Under the pieces are notes generated by a model, which saw only the letters and a list, made by a program, of their open reading frames with translations, did no database searches and was not told the DNA's origin. From positions 1-60,791 of the forward strand of contig NZ_VKHP01000019.1 of the NCBI RefSeq assembly GCF_010811875.1: 60,791 nt of DNA, written 5' to 3'. A program made the translations under genes and the position numbers. Below are positions 9,737 to 17,853 of this stretch, piece after piece; the stretch's first letter is position 1; every line of letters begins with the position of its first letter. This stretch comes from Bradyrhizobium uaiense (GTDB taxonomy: Bacteria > Pseudomonadota > Alphaproteobacteria > Rhizobiales > Xanthobacteraceae).

Positions 9737-10804
9737 ATGCGCATCGCGCAGGTTGCCCCGCTGACGGAGGCTGTTCCCCCCAAGCTCTACGGCGGCACCG
9801 AACGGGTCGTGCACTGGCTGACCGAAGAACTTGTAACACTTGGACATGACGTGACGTTGTTCGCCAGTGGCGATTCACAAACCTCCGCGAAGCTCGATGC
9901 GACCTGGCCGAAGGCACTGCGCCTCGACGGCTCCGTCCGCGATCCCAATGCGCTGCACATGGTGATGCTGGAACGCGTCCGGCAGAAAGCCGACGACGAC
10001 GAGTTCGACTTCCTGCACTGCCACCTCGACTATTATCCGTGGTCGCTGTTCGCGCGGCAGCCGACGCCGTTCGTGACCACGCTGCACGGCCGGCTCGACC
10101 TGCCGGAGCATCAGCCCGTCTTCAACACCTTCTCCAGGATCCCGGTGATCTCGATCTCCAACGCGCAGCGGCGGCCGGTGCCGCAGGCGCATTGGGTGCG
10201 CACCATCCATCACGGCCTGCCGGAGAATTTGCTGACGCCGCAACCGGCCAGACAATCCTATCTCGCCGTGCTCGGGCGCATCGCGCCGGAGAAAGGCGTC
10301 GATCGCGCGATCAAGATCGCGACCCGCTGCGGCATTCCGCTGAAGATCGCCGCCAAGGTCGATCGCGCCGACCAGGAATATTACGACGAGTTGATCAAGC
10401 CGCTGATCACGAACAATCCGCTGGTCGAGTTCATCGGCGAGATCAGCGACCGCGAGAAGCCGGACTTCCTCAGCGGCGCGATCGGGCTGCTGGTTCCGAT
10501 CGACTGGCCGGAGCCGTTCGGGCTCGTGATGATCGAAGCGATGGCCTGCGGCACGCCCGTGATCGCCTATAATCGCGGTTCGGTGCCCGAGATCATCGAG
10601 GATGGCCTGACCGGCTTCATCGTCGAGGACGAGATCAGCGCGATCTCCTCCGTCGGCCGGCTTTCGACGCTCAATCGCGACGCGATCCGCAAGCAGTTCG
10701 AGACCCGCTTCACCGCGCGCCGGATGGCGCTGGACTATCTCGCCGCCTATCGCAGCCTGATGGAAGCCAAACCGCGCTTCAAGCTGGTGGCGAGCGCGGA
10801 GTAG
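9737..10804 (+). CDS. Glycosyltransferase family 4 (GT-B fold)
   Basis: The product is 355 aa. The N-terminus MRIAQVAPLTEAVPPKLYGG and GTERVVHWLTEELVTLGHDV is typical of GT4 acceptor domains. The donor domain has YLAVLGRIAPEKGVDRAIKIA, then EPFGLVMIEAMACGTPVIAY with the E-x7-E nucleotide-sugar motif, then GSVPEIIEDGLTGFIV. The enzyme should be cytosolic and transfer a sugar from a nucleotide-sugar to lipid, glycan or a small molecule. I chose ATG 9737 for its strong AGGAGA-type ribosome-binding site. A long GC-rich hairpin at 10819-10882 follows the stop. Confidence 0.85.
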   Translation: MRIAQVAPLTEAVPPKLYGGTERVVHWLTEELVTLGHDVTLFASGDSQTSAKLDATWPKALRLDGSVRDPNALHMVMLERVRQKADDDEFDFLHCHLDYYPWSLFARQPTPFVTTLHGRLDLPEHQPVFNTFSRIPVISISNAQRRPVPQAHWVRTIHHGLPENLLTPQPARQSYLAVLGRIAPEKGVDRAIKIATRCGIPLKIAAKVDRADQEYYDELIKPLITNNPLVEFIGEISDREKPDFLSGAIGLLVPIDWPEPFGLVMIEAMACGTPVIAYNRGSVPEIIEDGLTGFIVEDEISAISSVGRLSTLNRDAIRKQFETRFTARRMALDYLAAYRSLMEAKPRFKLVASAE

Positions 10805-11107
10805 CCGTTGCAGCGGCCGATCGAATGATCCGGCGGGCCGGCCGGCACTGTCCGTGCCGGTCCGTTGGGTCATTCGATTGTCAATAATGCCGCCGGGTCC
10901 GGCGTCAACTCCTACACGGCAAAGCCAACCCCGACGCGCGTGCCGCGCGATTGTTGCGACGCACCAGTCGCGACACCCCTCCCCTGAGTTCGGCCGATAT
11001 CGCCTTTGCGATTGCCGAATTACGTGCTCTTATGCGCTCCGCTTGAGCAAAAAAATAATAAGCGAGCGGACGGAGCAACCGTGCCGCGGTCGCACAGGGG
11101 GAACGCC
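10805..11107. other. Intergenic region with large hairpin
   Basis: The region begins with a long imperfect hairpin at about 10819-10882. The inner stem is CCGGCAC/GTGCCGG (10842-10848 with 10854-10860), and CGAATGATCC pairs with GGGTCATTCG on the outside. It is a likely transcript end for the glycosyltransferase gene, though it lacks a T-run. The remaining 220 bp should contain the promoter of the importer operon; I recognise no operator. CAGGGGG near 11094-11100 serves as ribosome-binding site for the next gene. Confidence 0.5.
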
Positions 11108-12361
11108 ATGATAGGGGACCGCAAGCCGTCGGCCATTAATAATGCCGTGCCGACCAAAGCCTCGCAGAAAAAGCTGAACCGCCGCAGGTTCCTGATCAAA
11201 ACCGGCGGCGTGCTCGCGGCCGGCGCGTTCGGCGCCGTTCCGCTGCGCGGCTGGGCCGCCGACCCGATCAACATCGGCGCGCTCTATCCGAGCACCGGCA
11301 GCATGGCGCAGATCGGCGTCGGTTGCGTCGCCGCGGCCAAGCTCGCAGTCGACATGGTCAACGAGGCCGGCGGCATCAAGTCGCTCGGCGGCGCCAAGCT
11401 CAATCTGATCGTCTCCGATGTGCAGAGCGACACCACGGTGACGCGCACCGAGACCGATCGTCTGATATCGGGCAACAAGCTGTCGGCGATCCATGGCTGC
11501 TACGCCAGCGCGCTGACCCTGATCGCGAGTGAGGTCTGCGAGCGCGCCCGCGTTCCGATCATCACCGGCTCGAGTTCCGACCAGCTCAACAAGGGACGCA
11601 GCTACACGTTCACGCCGTTCGCACGCGCCTCCCAATTCGCCAAGGCGCAGTTGCAGATGGCCAAGCTCGTAAGCGAGCAGGCCAAGGTCGCCGTCATCTT
11701 CGAGAACACCGCCTTCGGCACCTCGACCTCGAACGGGCTGAAGGAGCTGGCGCCGGGCGAAGGCGTCGAGATCGTGATGTTCGAGCCCTACTCGGCCGGA
11801 TTCACCGATGCGAGCCCGCTGATCAACAAGGTCAAGGCTTCCGGCGCCAATACGCTATTCTCGCTGTCCTACCTCAACGACCTCATCCTGATCGTGCGCA
11901 CGGTGAAGCAGGTCGGGCTCAACATCGCGATCAATGGCGGCTCCGGCGGCTTCGTGATGCCGGACTTCTACAAGAATGTCGGCAAGGCGGCCGAAGGCCT
12001 GCAAGGCGTTGCGCACTGGAACCACGACGTCAACGACGACGCGCAGAAAGTCAACGCCGAGTTCAAGAAGCGCACCGGCGAGTTCGCCTTCGAATATGCC
12101 GGCGGCCTGGTGGCGCAGACCTTCATGCTGGCCGACGCGCTGGAGCGCGCCGCCTCCGCCGATCCCAAGAAGGTGCGCGAGGCGCTGTCGACGCTCGACG
12201 TTTCCTCGGGCTATGCGGCGATGGCGCCGGGCGGCAAGGTGAAGTTCGGCCCCGACGGCAAGAACGTCTATGGCCGTCCGGTCGGCGTGCAGTGGCAGAA
12301 TGCCGATCTCGCCAGCATCTTCCCCAAGGAAGACGCCCGCGCCTCGCTGATGAAGACCTGA
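11108..12361 (+). CDS. Liv-type ABC transporter substrate-binding protein, Tat signal
   Basis: The product is 417 aa. An N-terminal twin-arginine motif (NRRRFLIK) and hydrophobic stretch ending in RGWAAD suggest Tat export, unusual for this normally Sec-exported family. The mature protein is a type I periplasmic binding fold (INIGALYPSTGSMAQIG, then LAVDMVNEAGGI, then GCYASALTLIASEVCERARVPII). It is the first gene of a five-gene importer operon. The longer frame starting upstream would lack a signal; ATG 11108 has a good GGGGG ribosome-binding site. The ligand is unknown: amino acids, amides, urea or aromatic acids are all transported by this family. Confidence 0.88.
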   Translation: MIGDRKPSAINNAVPTKASQKKLNRRRFLIKTGGVLAAGAFGAVPLRGWAADPINIGALYPSTGSMAQIGVGCVAAAKLAVDMVNEAGGIKSLGGAKLNLIVSDVQSDTTVTRTETDRLISGNKLSAIHGCYASALTLIASEVCERARVPIITGSSSDQLNKGRSYTFTPFARASQFAKAQLQMAKLVSEQAKVAVIFENTAFGTSTSNGLKELAPGEGVEIVMFEPYSAGFTDASPLINKVKASGANTLFSLSYLNDLILIVRTVKQVGLNIAINGGSGGFVMPDFYKNVGKAAEGLQGVAHWNHDVNDDAQKVNAEFKKRTGEFAFEYAGGLVAQTFMLADALERAASADPKKVREALSTLDVSSGYAAMAPGGKVKFGPDGKNVYGRPVGVQWQNADLASIFPKEDARASLMKT

Positions 12362-12377
12362 GCCGCGGTCGGATCAG

Positions 12378-13247
12378 ATGTGGGAGACACTAGCCCAGGC
12401 TGTGATCAACGGCCTGCTCATCGGCGGCATCTACGCGCTTGTCAGCATCGGCGTCACGCTGATCTTCGGCGTGGTCAAGATCGTGAATTTCGCCCAGGGC
12501 GAGTTCGTGATGCTCGGCATGTATATCTCGTTCTTCCTCGCCACCCAGTTCGGTATCGATCCGCTGGTCTCACTGGTGGTCTCGATGCCGGTGCTGTTCG
12601 TCGCCGGCGTACTGATCCAGCATTTCCTGATCCGCAGGGTGCTCGGGCCGAACGACATGCCGCAGATCTTCCTGACCTTCGCGCTGTCGCTATTGCTGCT
12701 CAATCTCTCGCTGATGCTGTTCAGCGCCAACTACCGCACCGTCCATACTTCTTACTCGGATGAAGCGTGGCACATCGGCGGACTCTACATCCCGGTGGCA
12801 AAACTGATCGCCTTTGCGGTTGCGATGGCGCTGAGCGGGCTGCTCTGGCTGTTCCTGCACACCACCGATCTCGGCCGCGCCATGCGGGCGGCGTCGCAGA
12901 ACCGCGATGTCGCGATGCTGATGGGAATCAATCCGAACCGCGTGTTCGCGGTTGCGTTCGGTACTGCGCTGGCGCTTGCGGGCGCGGCCGGCTCGCTGCT
13001 GATGCCGTTCTATTCGGCCTATCCGTTCGTCGGCCAGGTGTTCGTGCTGATGGCGTTCGTCGCCGTCGTGATGGGCACGCTCGGCAATGTGATGGGCGCG
13101 CTGGTCGCGAGCCTGATGATGGGCATCGCGGAATCGCTCGGCATCCAGTTCGTCGGCGCGGATTCCGGCCTGATCGTGGTGTTCGCGCTGCTGCTGTTGA
13201 CGCTCGCCTTCAGGCCGAGCGGCCTCGGCGCCAGGAGGGGCCGCTGA
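12378..13247 (+). CDS. Liv-type ABC transporter permease (LivH-like)
   Basis: The product is 289 aa with about eight hydrophobic segments. It begins with the family-typical LAQAVINGLLIGGIYALVSIGVTLIFGVVKIVNFAQGEF. The EAA-like coupling region (MRAASQNRDVAMLMGINPNRVFAVAF) lies at about 173-198. It forms the inner-membrane channel with the downstream LivM-like subunit. Its start is 16 nt after the binding protein stop, and its TGA overlaps the next ATG (TGATG), indicating translational coupling. Confidence 0.9.
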   Translation: MWETLAQAVINGLLIGGIYALVSIGVTLIFGVVKIVNFAQGEFVMLGMYISFFLATQFGIDPLVSLVVSMPVLFVAGVLIQHFLIRRVLGPNDMPQIFLTFALSLLLLNLSLMLFSANYRTVHTSYSDEAWHIGGLYIPVAKLIAFAVAMALSGLLWLFLHTTDLGRAMRAASQNRDVAMLMGINPNRVFAVAFGTALALAGAAGSLLMPFYSAYPFVGQVFVLMAFVAVVMGTLGNVMGALVASLMMGIAESLGIQFVGADSGLIVVFALLLLTLAFRPSGLGARRGR

Positions 13248-14233
13248 TGCAGACCTCAGGCAACATGAAATGGCTGTGGCTCGCGATCGGGGCGGTCGTC
13301 ATGCTGGCTTTGCCCCAGTTCGTCACCTCGTCGTTTGCGATCGACATCTTCATCCGCATCCTCTTGTTCTCCTTCATCGGCGTCGCCTGGAATTTGATGG
13401 GCGGCTATGCCAAGCAGCTGTCGCTCGGCCACGCCGCCTATTTCGGGGTCGGCGCCTACACCTCGACCATCATGCAGGTGAACTACGGTATCTCGCCCTG
13501 GATCGGGATGATCGCCGGCGGCGTGGTCGCGATGCTGGCGAGCCTGCCGATCGGCTGGCTCTGCTTCCGCCTGCGCGGCCCCTATTTCACCATTGCCACG
13601 ATCGCGACCGCGCAGGTGCTGATGCTGATCTTCCTCAAGTTCCGCGACTTCGCCTGGGGCGCCGAAGGCACCACGATCCCCAACCTCGGCAGCGCGCCGC
13701 TGATGATGCAGTTCGAGGAGAAGTCGTCGTACTATTACGTCGTACTCGGCCTGCTCGTGGTCGGGCTGTGGATCACCCACCAAATCGAGAAATCCTGGAT
13801 CGGATATTACCTCGTCGCGATCGGCGAAGATGAAGATGCGGCAGAGGCGATCGGCGTCAACGCGCCGAAGGTCAAGCGCGACATCTACATGATCAGCGCG
13901 TTCCTGACCGCGCTCGCCGGCACCTTCTACACGCAGTACATCTACTTCATCGATCCCGCGACCGCGTTCAGCTTCAACGTCTCGATCGAGGCTGCGCTGG
14001 TCTCGATCGTCGGCGGCATCGGTACGCTCTGGGGGCCCGTGATCGGCACCGTGCTGCTGGAGACCACCTCGGCGCTGCTGCAAAGCTGGCTCGGCAGCTC
14101 GGTGGGCGGCATCCAGCTCACGGTCTACAGCCTGATCCTGATGGCGGTGATCCTGTGGCGACCGACCGGCCTGATCGGGTTCGCGACCGATGTCTATCAC
14201 CGCACTCTCCGGCGCAAGCCGGCGCGCGCCTGA
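13247..14233 (+). CDS. Liv-type ABC transporter permease (LivM-like)
   Basis: The product is 328 aa, multi-spanning, with the LivM hallmark SFIGVAWNLMGGYAKQLSLGHAAYFGVGAYTS near residues 43-74 and the coupling segment GEDEDAAEAIGVNAPKVKRDIYMISA. The start overlaps the LivH-like stop by one base. The C-terminus (TGLIGFATDVYHRTLRRKPARA) is cytoplasmic and basic. It pairs with the gene before and the two ATPases after it. Confidence 0.9.
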   Translation: MQTSGNMKWLWLAIGAVVMLALPQFVTSSFAIDIFIRILLFSFIGVAWNLMGGYAKQLSLGHAAYFGVGAYTSTIMQVNYGISPWIGMIAGGVVAMLASLPIGWLCFRLRGPYFTIATIATAQVLMLIFLKFRDFAWGAEGTTIPNLGSAPLMMQFEEKSSYYYVVLGLLVVGLWITHQIEKSWIGYYLVAIGEDEDAAEAIGVNAPKVKRDIYMISAFLTALAGTFYTQYIYFIDPATAFSFNVSIEAALVSIVGGIGTLWGPVIGTVLLETTSALLQSWLGSSVGGIQLTVYSLILMAVILWRPTGLIGFATDVYHRTLRRKPARA

Positions 14234-14243
14234 GGTCGCTACG

Positions 14244-14993
14244 ATGGCAGAAGCACTGGTCATCAAGGGTCTCAGCAAGCGCTTCGGCGGCCTGCGCGCC
14301 GTGCAGGACGTCAGCTTCACCGTACAGGAGAACGAGACGGTAGCGCTGATCGGGCCGAACGGCGCGGGCAAGACCACGAGCTTTCACTTGATCACGGGAT
14401 TTCACCGGCCGGACTCCGGCTCGGTGCTCGCCTTCGGCCAGGAGGTCGTGGGACTCAGGCCGCACGACGTCTGCGCGCTCGGCATGGCCCGCACCTTCCA
14501 GGTCGCAAAACCGTTCGGTGCGATGACGGTGCTCGCCAATGTAATGACCGGCGCCTTCCTGCGCGACCGCCATGTCGCCGCCGCGCAAAAGAAGGCGCGC
14601 GAGGCGATCGAGTTCGTCGGACTCGGCGCCAAGGAGCAGACCCGTGCCCGCGACCTCACCACGATCGACCAGCGCCGGCTTGAAATGGCCCGCGCGCTGG
14701 CCACGCAGCCAAGGATCCTGCTGCTCGACGAGGTGATGGCCGGGCTCAACCCGGCCGAGATCGACCAGGCGGTGGCGCTGGTGAAGAAGCTTTCCGCCAG
14801 CGGCCTGACCATCGTGATCGTCGAGCATGTGATGCGGGCGATCATGGCGGTGGCCCGTCACATCGTGGTGCTCGACCACGGCCAGAAGATCGCCGAGGGC
14901 GCGCCGAAGGAGATCGTGGAGAATCCAGAGGTGATCCGCGCCTATCTCGGCTCCTATGTGCATCCGACTGCGCAGGGAGACGCCCATGCTTGA
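14244..14993 (+). CDS. Liv-type ABC transporter ATP-binding protein (LivG-like)
   Basis: The product is 249 aa. Walker A is GPNGAGKT (about 37-44) and Walker B LLLDEVMAGLNPAE; the signature region is degenerate (TTIDQRRLEMARALA in place of LSxGQ), which is common in LivG. The switch His is in VIVEHVM. ATG 14244 lies 10 nt after the permease stop. It energises the importer together with the following LivF-like subunit, whose start overlaps its 3' end. Confidence 0.9.
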   Translation: MAEALVIKGLSKRFGGLRAVQDVSFTVQENETVALIGPNGAGKTTSFHLITGFHRPDSGSVLAFGQEVVGLRPHDVCALGMARTFQVAKPFGAMTVLANVMTGAFLRDRHVAAAQKKAREAIEFVGLGAKEQTRARDLTTIDQRRLEMARALATQPRILLLDEVMAGLNPAEIDQAVALVKKLSASGLTIVIVEHVMRAIMAVARHIVVLDHGQKIAEGAPKEIVENPEVIRAYLGSYVHPTAQGDAHA

Positions 14994-15690
14994 GCTCTCC
15001 CGCGTCAGCGCCAGCTACGGCTCGGTCCCCGCCATCACCGATATCAGCATTTCGATTGGCGAGGGCGAAGCCGTCGGCCTGTTAGGTGCCAACGGAGCCG
15101 GCAAGAGCACGACGCTGCGCGCCGTCTCCGGCCTCGTCAAACTGTTCGGCGGCAAGGTCACGTTCGATGGCATCGACCTAGCGACGCTGCCACCGTACCG
15201 GATTCCGGAGCTCGGCATCGCGCATGTCCCGGAAGGCCGCCAGGTCTTCCCCGAAATGACGGTGCAGGAGAATCTCGAGATCGGCGCCTATACACCGAAG
15301 GCCAAGGCGGATCGCGCACGCACGATGGAGCTGGTCTACAGCATCTTCCCGCGGCTCGCCGACCGCAGGAAGCAGCTCGCCGGCACCATGAGCGGCGGCG
15401 AGCAGCAGATGGTCGCGGTCGGCCGCGGGCTGATGCTGAAGCCGCGCCTCTTGATGCTGGACGAGCCCTCGCTGGGCCTCGCCCCCGTCGTGACCGACGT
15501 CACCTTCGAGAAGATCGGCGAGATCCACAAGATGGGCACCGCGATCCTGCTGGTCGAGCAGAACGTCAGCCGCGCGCTGTCACTGGTGCAGCGCGCCTAC
15601 GTGCTGGAGAGCGGCAACGTGATCATGCAGGGCTCGAGTGCCGAGCTCGCCGACAACAAGCAGGTGCAGGCGGCGTATCTCGGGATTTGA
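14986..15690 (+). CDS. Liv-type ABC transporter ATP-binding protein (LivF-like)
   Basis: The product is 234 aa. Walker A is GANGAGKST, the signature MSGGEQQMVAVGRGLM and Walker B LLMLDEPSLGLAP. ATG 14986 has GGGAGA upstream and overlaps the preceding gene by 8 bp. It is the last gene of the importer operon; a palindromic repeat follows directly. LivF subunits form the second half of the ATPase heterodimer. Confidence 0.9.
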   Translation: MLELSRVSASYGSVPAITDISISIGEGEAVGLLGANGAGKSTTLRAVSGLVKLFGGKVTFDGIDLATLPPYRIPELGIAHVPEGRQVFPEMTVQENLEIGAYTPKAKADRARTMELVYSIFPRLADRRKQLAGTMSGGEQQMVAVGRGLMLKPRLLMLDEPSLGLAPVVTDVTFEKIGEIHKMGTAILLVEQNVSRALSLVQRAYVLESGNVIMQGSSAELADNKQVQAAYLGI

Positions 15691-15702
15691 GGTCTGCCGC
15701 CC

Positions 15703-15842
15703 CGTCATCCCCGCGCAAAGGCTCCGCCTTTGTCGCTGGAGGAGCGCGCCCTTGCGCGCGTCTCGAAGGATGCACGGCCACCAGCCGGGCCGTCGACCCT
15801 TCGAGACGGCCGCCCAGCGGCCTCCTCAGGGTGACGGGAATA
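15703..15842. repeat. Intergenic palindromic repeat, family 1
   Basis: The segment contains CTCGAAGGATGCACGGCC, an internal GGGCCGTCGACCCTTCGAGACGG-like arm and ends in CCTCAGGGTGACGG. The same building blocks recur at 32941-33083. It can fold into a long hairpin and lies between convergent operons, so it may also stop transcription. This is typical of repetitive extragenic palindromes in Bradyrhizobium-like genomes. Confidence 0.7.
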
Positions 15843-15859
15843 GCTCTTCGCGTGCGGCC

Positions 15860-17803
15860 TTACGTCACCACCGTCCGCTTCGGCTCGACGATCTCGAACA
15901 TTCGCGGGAATTCATCCATCAGCATCATCAATTCGCCGAGCCGCTGCGGATCGCCTGCCACCTTCACCTTGCCGGCGCCGACGGCGTCCGGGAACGTGGT
16001 CAGCTTGGCGATGACCTCGTCGAGCACGCTGCGCGCCAGCGTGAAGCTCGCATGCGCATCGGCGGCCTGCGCCGCCGTGACGTAGGTCAGGGCTGAATTT
16101 TCAAGATTGAGCACGAAGGTCTCGCCGGTGTCGGTAAAACTCCAGTTCAGCACGATGCGCTTGCCTTCGGCCTTGGGGCCGTTGAGGCGGACGCCGAGCA
16201 CGTCCCAGAGTTGCTCGGTGCGGAGCGCAGCCAGCGTCTCGCGCGGCATCGGGGAGCGCGGCGGCGTCTTCGGCATGCCCTGCCGCAGCTCCTGCGCCCC
16301 GAACAGATAGGCGTTGCGCCAGGTCGAACTCTCGGCGGCATAGCCGAGCTGCTCGAACGTGTCGGCCAGCAATGCGCGGGCCGCCTGGTTGTCCGGCTCG
16401 GCAAACACGAGGTGACTGACGGCTTGCGCCACGAAGCGGAATTCGCCCTTGGCGAAGTCGGCCGCGGCGCGTTTCAGGATCGCATCGGCACCGCCCATAT
16501 ACTCGACATATTTCCTGCCGGCCTCGACCGGCGGCAACGCATCGAGATTGACCGGATTGGCGTCGTACCAGCCGAGATACTTCTGATAGATCGCCTTCAC
16601 ATTGTGCCTGATATGGCCGTAATAGCCGCGGCCGTGCCAGGCGCCCTCCAGGCTCTGCGGCAGGCGGATCGTCTCGGCAATCTCGGCCGCATTGAGCCCG
16701 TGGTTCATCAGCCGGATGGTCTGGTCATGCGCGTATTTGTAGAGGTCGCGCTGCTCGCGGATCATGGTGTCGATCCGCTCGCGTCCCCATACCGGCCAGT
16801 GATGCTGGCCGCACATCGCCTCGGCCTTGCCGCCCCACATCTGCAGGGCTTCGCCGAGATATTTCGACCACGCCAGCGCGTCGCGCACGTCGGCGCCGCG
16901 GAACGGCAGCAGATTGTGGAAATTGTGCGTGCAGTTCTCGGCGAGGTTCAACAGCCTGTAGCGCGGGATGAAGAAGTGCATCTCCGCCGGCGCCTCGCTG
17001 TTCGGCGCCATCTGGAATTCGAACTCGACACCGTCGATCATACGCTTGTCGCCGGTCGCGATGATCAGATCGGTCGGCCGCAACAGCGCGACGCCGCCCG
17101 CAGCCATGGTCTTGCCGAGACCGCAATCGACATGGCCGCGCGCGCCCTTGGCGAGGAACGGCCCGAACTGGTACTGCGCGCGGCGCAGCATCGCCGGTCC
17201 GGCGATGATGTTCTCGGAGACCGCGTGCTCCATGAAGAGGTTCGGCGCGATGATCGGCACGCCCGCCGCCAGCATGGCGTCGTCGAGCACCCCGCGTGCG
17301 CCGCCCCAATGATCGGTGTGGGTGTGGGTGAAGATGACGGCCGCGACCGGCCGCTTGCCGCGATGCTGGAAGTAAAGCTCCATCGCGGCGCGCGCGCCCT
17401 CGATCGAGGTCAGCGTGTCGACCACAATGACGCCCTTGTCGCCCTCGATCAGCGTCATGTTGGCGATGTCGAGGCCGCGTACCTGGTAGACGCCCGGCAC
17501 CACCTCGAACAGGCCGTGATGCATGTTGAGCCGCGACTGTCGCCACAGGCTCGGATCGACGGTCGCGGGTGCCTTCTCGTCCGACAGGAAACCGTACGGC
17601 TCGAGGCTCCAGACCACCCTGCCCTGGGCCGAGGTGACGCGCGCATTCTCGATGGTGCCGAGGAAGCCGCGCGCGGCGTCGTCGAAATCCCTGGTATCGG
17701 CGAACGGCAGCGCCTTCAGCGTGGCCTCGTGCTGCGCGATGACCGGCGCGGATGCCGCCTTCGGACCTTCGTGCGGCGCTTCGGCTGCGGTTATCTGGGT
17801 CAT
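15860..17803 (-). CDS. Alkyl/aryl-sulfatase-type metallo-beta-lactamase-fold hydrolase
   Basis: The product is about 647 aa, in line with SdsA1/BDS1-type alkylsulfatases. The binuclear zinc motif THTHTDHWGG lies near residue 180. A C-terminal SCP2-like domain follows a helical dimerisation region; the extreme C-terminus is VEPKRTVVT. SdsA1-type enzymes cleave alkyl sulfates to alcohol and sulfate. I prefer ATG 17803 (MTQITAAEA), preceded by GGGAG, over a longer upstream frame; no export signal is visible, unlike secreted SdsA1. The neighbouring BVMO is co-directional, so the pair may oxidise an alkyl or ketone chain. Confidence 0.85.
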   Translation of the reverse strand: MTQITAAEAPHEGPKAASAPVIAQHEATLKALPFADTRDFDDAARGFLGTIENARVTSAQGRVVWSLEPYGFLSDEKAPATVDPSLWRQSRLNMHHGLFEVVPGVYQVRGLDIANMTLIEGDKGVIVVDTLTSIEGARAAMELYFQHRGKRPVAAVIFTHTHTDHWGGARGVLDDAMLAAGVPIIAPNLFMEHAVSENIIAGPAMLRRAQYQFGPFLAKGARGHVDCGLGKTMAAGGVALLRPTDLIIATGDKRMIDGVEFEFQMAPNSEAPAEMHFFIPRYRLLNLAENCTHNFHNLLPFRGADVRDALAWSKYLGEALQMWGGKAEAMCGQHHWPVWGRERIDTMIREQRDLYKYAHDQTIRLMNHGLNAAEIAETIRLPQSLEGAWHGRGYYGHIRHNVKAIYQKYLGWYDANPVNLDALPPVEAGRKYVEYMGGADAILKRAAADFAKGEFRFVAQAVSHLVFAEPDNQAARALLADTFEQLGYAAESSTWRNAYLFGAQELRQGMPKTPPRSPMPRETLAALRTEQLWDVLGVRLNGPKAEGKRIVLNWSFTDTGETFVLNLENSALTYVTAAQAADAHASFTLARSVLDEVIAKLTTFPDAVGAGKVKVAGDPQRLGELMMLMDEFPRMFEIVEPKRTVVT

Positions 17804-17853
17804 ACTCAGGCACTCCCTCGTTTGGCGGAAACTCAGTCTCGGTCGCGCATCGT

